20,987 nt of DNA from Myxococcales bacterium. Its GTDB lineage: Bacteria > Myxococcota_C > UBA6777. The notes under the pieces were generated by a model, which worked only from the letters and a program-made list of their open reading frames with translations, did not search any database and had not been told where the DNA came from. This document shows positions 15,349 to 20,987 of this stretch, in pieces. The stretch is from assembly GCA_027005175.1 (NCBI GenBank), contig JALTMC010000260.1, forward strand, positions 1 through 20,987, read 5' to 3'. Both the position numbers and the translations under genes were made by a program. How positions within the stretch are numbered: the stretch's first letter is position 1; every line of letters begins with the position of its first letter.

Positions 15349-16605
15349 TCAAGCACCATCAATACTTGCTAGATATTCGCCCAAAGACTGAGACATATAT
15401 TCGAAGATGCTGAGTTCTCCAGAAGTAAAGGCTTTTTCGCCCGATGCCCGGTAGCGAACATGCACTCCCAGAAAAGCACCATCATGTTCAATGGGTGCAA
15501 ACATCGCGGGTCCGACACCACTTTGTAGGGTAAGCAAGAAGTCATCCTTAAAGCGTTCCTCTTGTTCCAGGTCCGGGACGCTAATGCTACCTCCGTTTTC
15601 GAGGCAAAATCCAAAAACACCTTGTGATAAAGGAAGTCGGGCATTTAAGAGATCGGATTCGGCAGAGCCAAAAGCAACTTCAAACCAGCCGATGCGGAGG
15701 GGATCATTAATGTCTGTGAGAAGCACCCCACCCCCTTCCGCCTGAATGCTCTTACTCAACATGTTCAGGACATACCGGATAGCAGCCTTTTTATCGGCTC
15801 CAAAATGTTCGTACAAGCTCGCCAGCTTCATAAAAGCATCTGTCAGGAACTGACCTGTTGTTCCGGGCATATAAAAGCCCTGAACGCTAAAGGATTTGGG
15901 TCTCACCAAGGGCGCAACAGAGGTCGCCGACTCCATCGTATGGTGTTTGACCCATCTCGATTTCTTTGGTGTCGTCGATTCTTGTCCAGCTTTCTCTAGA
16001 CGAATCCGATCGGAGTCAGGCTCTTTTCCCTCCACCTTCCCAGAAGAGATCTCATCACCCGTTTGGAGCTCCCCTTTCCAAACCTCCTGCTTTACAGTAG
16101 GTCTTGGCTCGGGCCTTCTCGGTTTCTCTGGTTTCTCTGTGCTGAGAGAATCACTACGTGAGTAAGGCATTTCTGCATCAGAGGGCGGAGCGGCCAGTTT
16201 GGCACGCTGAAGTATCTGAGCAAGTTCATCGGGCTCGTAGGCCGTTGTAGGTCCTGTGTTGTCGAGAGAGCGCAGCTCCTTCCTGGGCTCTTGGTCTTTT
16301 GGAAATTCTTCAACCACAGGAGGCCGGAGTTCAACAAAAGTGTCTCGCTGAGGAGGGGTTCTTCCAAGCTTCATTTCTTCCTCTTTGGCCTTAATCAAAA
16401 AGACACGAGTCGAGTTTGGATCCTCCACTTCTGCCGACTTACCGTCTTCCAACACAGTGAAATTAATATTCTGCATGGTCATCAGATCATTCATTGATTT
16501 AAGAGCACTATGTAGCGCAGAAAACCAGTTACTTGCCTCTACTGTCATCGATCTTTGAGGCTTGTTCTCGTGGGACTCCTCAAGTATGTCTATTTCAAAT
16601 TTCAC
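15349..16605 (-). CDS. GAF-domain protein with myxobacterial-type N-terminal domain
   Basis: 418 residues from a GTG start at 16605, preceded by GAGGG about 6 nt upstream. The stop of the PBP-like gene overlaps this start by 4 nt (GTGA), so the two are translationally coupled. Residues 1-75 form a small domain (VEASNWFSALHSALKSM ... DPNSTRVFLIKA) that resembles N-terminal domains I associate with myxobacterial regulators. The same domain opens the PBP-like protein next door. A charged, Pro/Glu/Lys-rich linker of about 160 residues follows, predicted disordered. Residues about 255-415 look like a GAF domain (VLNMLSKSIQAEGGGVLLTD, SQGVFGFCLENGGSISVPDL, MFAPIEHDGAFLGVHVRY). No output domain or membrane segment is seen, so it is probably a cytoplasmic ligand sensor or partner protein. 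The GAF call is good; the ligand is unknown. Confidence 0.85.
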   Translation of the reverse strand: MKFEIDILEESHENKPQRSMTVEASNWFSALHSALKSMNDLMTMQNINFTVLEDGKSAEVEDPNSTRVFLIKAKEEEMKLGRTPPQRDTFVELRPPVVEEFPKDQEPRKELRSLDNTGPTTAYEPDELAQILQRAKLAAPPSDAEMPYSRSDSLSTEKPEKPRRPEPRPTVKQEVWKGELQTGDEISSGKVEGKEPDSDRIRLEKAGQESTTPKKSRWVKHHTMESATSVAPLVRPKSFSVQGFYMPGTTGQFLTDAFMKLASLYEHFGADKKAAIRYVLNMLSKSIQAEGGGVLLTDINDPLRIGWFEVAFGSAESDLLNARLPLSQGVFGFCLENGGSISVPDLEQEERFKDDFLLTLQSGVGPAMFAPIEHDGAFLGVHVRYRASGEKAFTSGELSIFEYMSQSLGEYLASIDGA

Positions 16606-19600
16606 TCTATCCCTCTTTTTGAAGCAGGTCCGTCATGCTCTTTCCAGTAACTGAGCAGTTCAAAAAGAATGACACAGGCCCTCGAAGAATACAACTCCCA
16701 GCGCTTATGTGTCCGAACCACCTGAGCCTCCATTCGGTTGTACGCCCTCTCCTGTTGCACAGAACGCTTCAACCACTCCTGAGAAGACGCCAAATGCTGC
16801 AATCGAACCTTCTCCAACATAGCGACCCGTTGCATCTTTTCTTGCGAGAGACGAAGCCATTTGGCATGTCGCTTGCGGTTGCTTGCGATACGCTTTTTGT
16901 ACTTAAAAAATGTCTTTGGTTTGCGTTGGGCCCAGGTCATAGCTCGGGCGTATCGTCGCTTGGCTGTTTGGAAACGTCGCTTGTAGATCTTTACCCAATA
17001 CGCCGCTTTTCGGACCTTCGACTTCGCTCGTATCGCCTTGCGAATGGCTGCCGCTTTTTGCTTAATCGTCTTCCGCAACAACCCTCGGTAATGTTTCACT
17101 CGTGGATGCCGATAGATCGACCGATAGTGCCCTCGCCCACCGGGTCGAATCCTCTCCTTCTTCCAGTTTTTTAATGTACGTCGATAGACCTGCTTGTATT
17201 GCAAGCGAACCTGCTTTAACTTGCGTTGCTGCTTTCTAGCTACCTGTCGAACCTCATGAAAGAGATGAACCGCCTTGTCGAATTTGTCAGTAACTTTTTG
17301 CATGTCACCTTTAATTTCAACGAGCTTGGCCTTTGTTTTTTGAATGCGATCTTTGGCTCTCTGATGAAAACGTGTAAACCATTTCGTATATAGATGGATC
17401 ATTCGCATATCACCGCGAGCGTAGGTTTGATACACCTCCGACTGCCGTTTGGCAAAAGACTTCTTTCTTCCCGCAATCATCGCCAACGTTAAAAATCGCC
17501 CCGCTTTTAACTTTGAATACTTCCACCGTTTTCCCATCCGCAGGAACTTATAAACCAATGCTTTGTAGCCCTTGATCAACGCCGACTGTTTTTCAAACAA
17601 CCGCTGAAATCGCTCATATTGCCGCAACGCATTCTTTCCAGTCTTCGCATGGGTTGCCTTATCAGCCCGCTGTTTCCAATAAGCCACGCGTTTTTTATAA
17701 TACTCCAACTTATTAACGATAGGCTTACGCAAGTAATAATTGCGTAAGGGGAGGTTGTCGGGCGTTGAGATTGTCACTGCACCAGCGCGATGCTCCAGAA
17801 ATCCCAAACAACTCACACCTCGTGAATCTTGGACTGTTCCAGTTTTTGCCCCAGAGACAAGTAAGACCTTGGACCCAAATTTTTTGCGAACCAGACGCCC
17901 TGCACGCCCTGCGGTTCCCCAACGAAGCACCCAGTTCATCGCCTTTTTGGCATCGACCAACGATTGTTGTGGCACGGGTAACTTCACAGAGCGGGTAGGT
18001 GTAGAGCGATACACAAGCTTCCGACCTCGATAAATCGCCTTGATCCACCTTTGTCGAATGATGCGTTGTCCCGCTACCGTTGCGGCCACCTGAGCTAGCT
18101 GGTGTGTGCCGGTATTGTTTACACCGAGAGTCATTGTCATCACAGGCTGCAAGTGGTCACGCTTCCCCTTATAGCCTGCCACCAAGCCCGCAAGGTGAAT
18201 TAAATAACGCAGACCGATCTCCATCCGAAGAGGTCGTAGCCAAGACAACGTCTCCATCGTAATCGGACCTTTAAACTTTTGTCGAAACTTCCATCGATAC
18301 GAAGCAACACGCGAACGAATAAGCTTTCCAAAACCTGAGACACTGTGAGATCCCAGCAACCGAGACAAGGAACTCTTCGACACACGGGTCTTCAGCAGAG
18401 ACTGAATTGCCTTCGCCTTACCCGCTTCAAAAGAAGCTTTGGAACGAAGTTTTTTGAGATAAACACGATAGCCAAAGCGATGGCGAAGGTCCTGATACAG
18501 CAGCATGGGCTTACGAAAGACTGCCTTCACTCGAAGCCTCGCCTTCTTCTGTGAATAGTTCAATTTATCGCGATACATTTGAGCCAGGCCGATACGAAGG
18601 ATAGCCTCCCACTCTTTTTTATCGAAAACCAGCCATGTCCAACGCAACGACATAAAGACAAACCCGATATTGGCAGACATACGCAACGCGGCAAACTTAT
18701 TAACATAGGATGGCATGCTATGACTGTTCCGAACGAAGTCACCTTGCGTCCCAGATTGCTGGTATAAGAACCTCCGTCTCTTCCTTTCCTTCGGGCTCTT
18801 TCCACGCCCTCGGTTGATCAAGGGAAGAGAATCAGGCCAGTAGCCACTCACGAGTAGTGTGATCACTTTAAAAGTAGAGCCCATCACTGGCTTACGTGCG
18901 GTAGCCATATCAAAGTGACGATCTCCACCGTACTGCGAAACAACATGACCATCTCGTGAATCCATCAACGAGTACGTCACTTGCAGATTTGGAATATGCT
19001 TTCGATACTTATCCTGAAATGTCTTTAATACGGCAACAAGGCTGGATGGTTTACCCTTCTGGACCTTCGCCTTACCTTTCCCACCAATAGGCCGGGAAGT
19101 AGGTCGCTTTCGCGATGTATTGACAGGAGAACCTCCCCTCCTCTGGGTCGGGCCGAATGGCTCCTTTCGCGATGTCTTGACAGAAGAAGCTCCCTTCCTC
19201 TGGACCGGGCCGAATGTGAGCTCCGAATCATAGCTTAGTACAACATTTTCTCCTCGCTTCCAATCCTTTCGAACCCTGGGAATATCGGAACGAATCCATT
19301 TGCGCAGATGGGCATCTTGAACTTCTGTTCGACGAGAGATCACACGAAGTTCAGACAATCCATTATGAAAGACCGGCAACGTTTTGGGGATATTGAACCC
19401 ACGACGTCGCAGTTTTCGCTTAAGCTGTCGGATGCGTTTCATCCAAACCCGGTACGCTTTGGCACGTCGCTTATTCTTGCACTTCCCCTGCAAACAGCTT
19501 TTCAAGTACCACGGATTCATACGTCCAGGATTCGGAAGACAAGATGCGATAGCAATCGCCTGATTCCAAGAGAGAGCAGATGGCTGACGCACACCAAAGA

Positions 19601-20987
19601 AGTACAAAGCCATCCGATGAACACCGTAGTTATCGCCCTTACCCATCCATAACGTTGCCATATAAGTGGCCAGCATCTCACGAGGAGTGAAGACCTGAGA
19701 CATGATATAAGACCGAGGAATTTCTTCAAAGAGCTTGGTCCGAATCGTTTTGAGAAATCCAAGCCCTTTGCGTTTCATACCAAAGTCAATAAAGTTCTTG
19801 GCCGCCTGTAACGCGGGAGTACTACCTCCCACTTTTCGCCGCTGTTTCAGAAAATAATAGGGTATGCGCAAAAAACCTTCCACAGAGAAAGGTTCTGATT
19901 TCAAGTTTCGACCGTCTGGCAAATACCTCCACCACCATGCAGGAGGCTGGACCACCCCCTCAGCTAACTGAATGGCCTGACTCAGTTTCCACTGCATTAA
20001 CTTTGGATCATTATATGCTTCAATCCAGTCACTTTTTGTCCGACGGTACAGTCCGAGCTTTCGACCTCTTCGATCGATTAATGATTTAAGCTGCAACGAC
20101 TTGAGTTGTTCGTTACGAGACGTAACTTGTGTGCGTATTTCAGAAGTGACATACGTATTGTACCACCAGTACATTCCGCCGACAAAGTCAAAGAACAAAA
20201 CAAAGACAGCGCACAGAACAACAAAGAGCAACGCGGTAAGTCGGCTGATCCAACGACGTACGGTACCGACTTTAAACTCACTATAGACCTCACCGTACAA
20301 AAGAAGACCACTCAATAGGTTGAATAAGCCATACAAAAACAGGGCAAAGGTCAAAAGAAAAAAAGCAGTACTCCACCAGATGTCGATGTCCCACTTGCTC
20401 AGAAAAAGAAAGTAACTGCCCAGACAGAGTCCGACCAGGAGCAATACAATGACAGCCCGCTTCAGGACCTTAAAATGCTGCCATTGAATACGATCGATAT
20501 GCTCTGCAACCACAGCTCGAACAAAGAACCCTACACCTGTGAGAAGGAGCACCTCTCCGCCAGCGATCAAAGCAAACATCGTTTGGCTTGAGGCTGAAAC
20601 AGCCAGAATTTTAAAGAAGCTCCATCCGATAGCAACTCCGACACCAAAGAAGAACAGCCAAAGCCACAGATACTTTCGAAACATTCGCACCAAGATCTGA
20701 GACCAAGGGACCTTTTTCGAGAGGTGCTGAGGCTCTTCTTGCTCTGGACTGGCAGAAGCCAATAAGTCAGAAGGAAGAGAAAAAGCAGCATTCTCCAAAA
20801 GAGTCGATGACGTATGAGCACCACCGAACGTTTCAAACTCAGAAAAAGTGGCATCGTCATCGGACAAAGCCTGGACAACAAAAGTTCGAGCCTTGTTTGG
20901 ATCAACCACCTTGGCAGAGACATCATCATCCAGAATGCTAAAGCTTAGATACGACATCTCCGGGCTTTCCCCCAGAGCATACAATCC
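16602..20987 (-). CDS. Giant class A penicillin-binding protein-like, 5' partial
   Basis: The frame runs off the window edge; 1460 residues are visible, numbered from 20984. Residues 1-40 are the end of the small domain also found in the GAF protein (FSILDDDVSAKVVDPNKART). An acidic linker follows, then five hydrophobic segments (about 105-125, 135-157, 176-195, 204-229, 249-275), placing the rest in the periplasm. A diverged GT51 glycosyltransferase follows: Glu342 in LAEG, KVGGSTPALQAAKN (386-390 = GGSTP), TPREMLATYMATLWMGKGDN and LPNPGRMNPW. The transpeptidase triad is intact: S703-T-F-K706, S770-A-N772 and K1047-T-G. About 277 residues separate SxN from KTG, with a basic insertion near 800-930. 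Residues from about 1085 to 1460 form a Lys/Arg-rich coiled-coil extension. It is likely to crosslink peptidoglycan; polymerising activity is uncertain. Typical class A PBPs have one membrane segment and 700-900 residues. Confidence 0.85.
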   Translation of the reverse strand, partial: GLYALGESPEMSYLSFSILDDDVSAKVVDPNKARTFVVQALSDDDATFSEFETFGGAHTSSTLLENAAFSLPSDLLASASPEQEEPQHLSKKVPWSQILVRMFRKYLWLWLFFFGVGVAIGWSFFKILAVSASSQTMFALIAGGEVLLLTGVGFFVRAVVAEHIDRIQWQHFKVLKRAVIVLLLVGLCLGSYFLFLSKWDIDIWWSTAFFLLTFALFLYGLFNLLSGLLLYGEVYSEFKVGTVRRWISRLTALLFVVLCAVFVLFFDFVGGMYWWYNTYVTSEIRTQVTSRNEQLKSLQLKSLIDRRGRKLGLYRRTKSDWIEAYNDPKLMQWKLSQAIQLAEGVVQPPAWWWRYLPDGRNLKSEPFSVEGFLRIPYYFLKQRRKVGGSTPALQAAKNFIDFGMKRKGLGFLKTIRTKLFEEIPRSYIMSQVFTPREMLATYMATLWMGKGDNYGVHRMALYFFGVRQPSALSWNQAIAIASCLPNPGRMNPWYLKSCLQGKCKNKRRAKAYRVWMKRIRQLKRKLRRRGFNIPKTLPVFHNGLSELRVISRRTEVQDAHLRKWIRSDIPRVRKDWKRGENVVLSYDSELTFGPVQRKGASSVKTSRKEPFGPTQRRGGSPVNTSRKRPTSRPIGGKGKAKVQKGKPSSLVAVLKTFQDKYRKHIPNLQVTYSLMDSRDGHVVSQYGGDRHFDMATARKPVMGSTFKVITLLVSGYWPDSLPLINRGRGKSPKERKRRRFLYQQSGTQGDFVRNSHSMPSYVNKFAALRMSANIGFVFMSLRWTWLVFDKKEWEAILRIGLAQMYRDKLNYSQKKARLRVKAVFRKPMLLYQDLRHRFGYRVYLKKLRSKASFEAGKAKAIQSLLKTRVSKSSLSRLLGSHSVSGFGKLIRSRVASYRWKFRQKFKGPITMETLSWLRPLRMEIGLRYLIHLAGLVAGYKGKRDHLQPVMTMTLGVNNTGTHQLAQVAATVAGQRIIRQRWIKAIYRGRKLVYRSTPTRSVKLPVPQQSLVDAKKAMNWVLRWGTAGRAGRLVRKKFGSKVLLVSGAKTGTVQDSRGVSCLGFLEHRAGAVTISTPDNLPLRNYYLRKPIVNKLEYYKKRVAYWKQRADKATHAKTGKNALRQYERFQRLFEKQSALIKGYKALVYKFLRMGKRWKYSKLKAGRFLTLAMIAGRKKSFAKRQSEVYQTYARGDMRMIHLYTKWFTRFHQRAKDRIQKTKAKLVEIKGDMQKVTDKFDKAVHLFHEVRQVARKQQRKLKQVRLQYKQVYRRTLKNWKKERIRPGGRGHYRSIYRHPRVKHYRGLLRKTIKQKAAAIRKAIRAKSKVRKAAYWVKIYKRRFQTAKRRYARAMTWAQRKPKTFFKYKKRIASNRKRHAKWLRLSQEKMQRVAMLEKVRLQHLASSQEWLKRSVQQERAYNRMEAQVVRTHKRWELYSSRACVILFELLSYWKEHDGPASKRGIE
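19107..19220 (-). repeat. 2 x 57-bp in-frame tandem repeat in the PBP linker
   Basis: Units 19107-19163 and 19164-19220 are imperfect copies. They encode two 19-residue repeats, FGPVQRKGASSVKTSRKEP and FGPTQRRGGSPVNTSRKRP, in the basic linker between the glycosyltransferase-like and transpeptidase domains. The linker is probably disordered. Confidence 0.85.

Overview
The window looks like chromosome from a Myxococcota-like (former deltaproteobacterial) Gram-negative bacterium of moderate GC. This is an inference from protein types, not from a marker gene. The signs are a secreted choice-of-anchor D + von Willebrand A protein, a small membrane protein of the myxobacterial 'ND..LK..GKLSDF' type, a giant HstK-type kinase/AAA/GAF/histidine-kinase fusion, a GAF protein with an N-terminal domain I associate with myxobacteria, and a phosphatidylcholine synthase. 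No rRNA, tRNA, CRISPR array, insertion sequence or phage gene was recognised.

Layout. 1-3743 (+): the end of a VWA surface protein cut by the window edge, a 391-bp interval with a broken frame, a secreted beta-propeller-like protein and a small membrane protein. 3740-4060 (-): a start-less WD40 fragment. 4174-6198 (-): a secreted protein with a coiled coil and three tandem DsbA-like domains. 6519-11873 (+): the 1784-residue kinase fusion. 12051-14364 (+): a YchJ/SEC-C protein, thymidine kinase and phosphatidylcholine synthase, each with its own upstream spacer. 14602-20987 (-): a tight three-gene operon read right to left, with a class A PBP-like giant (5' end outside the window), a GAF protein overlapping it by 4 nt, and a class I glutamine amidotransferase 27 nt further on.

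How the genes may work together. Much of the window concerns the cell envelope or signalling: periplasmic thiol-disulfide chemistry, peptidoglycan synthesis, phosphatidylcholine synthesis, surface adhesion, and two GAF-bearing regulators. The PBP and GAF genes share an N-terminal cytoplasmic domain and are translationally coupled, so they are the best candidates for one functional unit.

Standing out: (1) a PBP with five membrane segments, a diverged glycosyltransferase, an intact transpeptidase triad and a very basic C-terminal extension of almost 400 residues; (2) an HstK-type protein whose kinase and P-loop residues are lost while the histidine kinase is intact; (3) a triple DsbA fusion with two recently duplicated domains; (4) a thymidine kinase lacking most zinc ligands; (5) repeated short tandem duplications at gene ends, two of them duplicating a stop codon; (6) a long dyad overlapping the ychJ stop. 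I found no clear new defence or mobile system.
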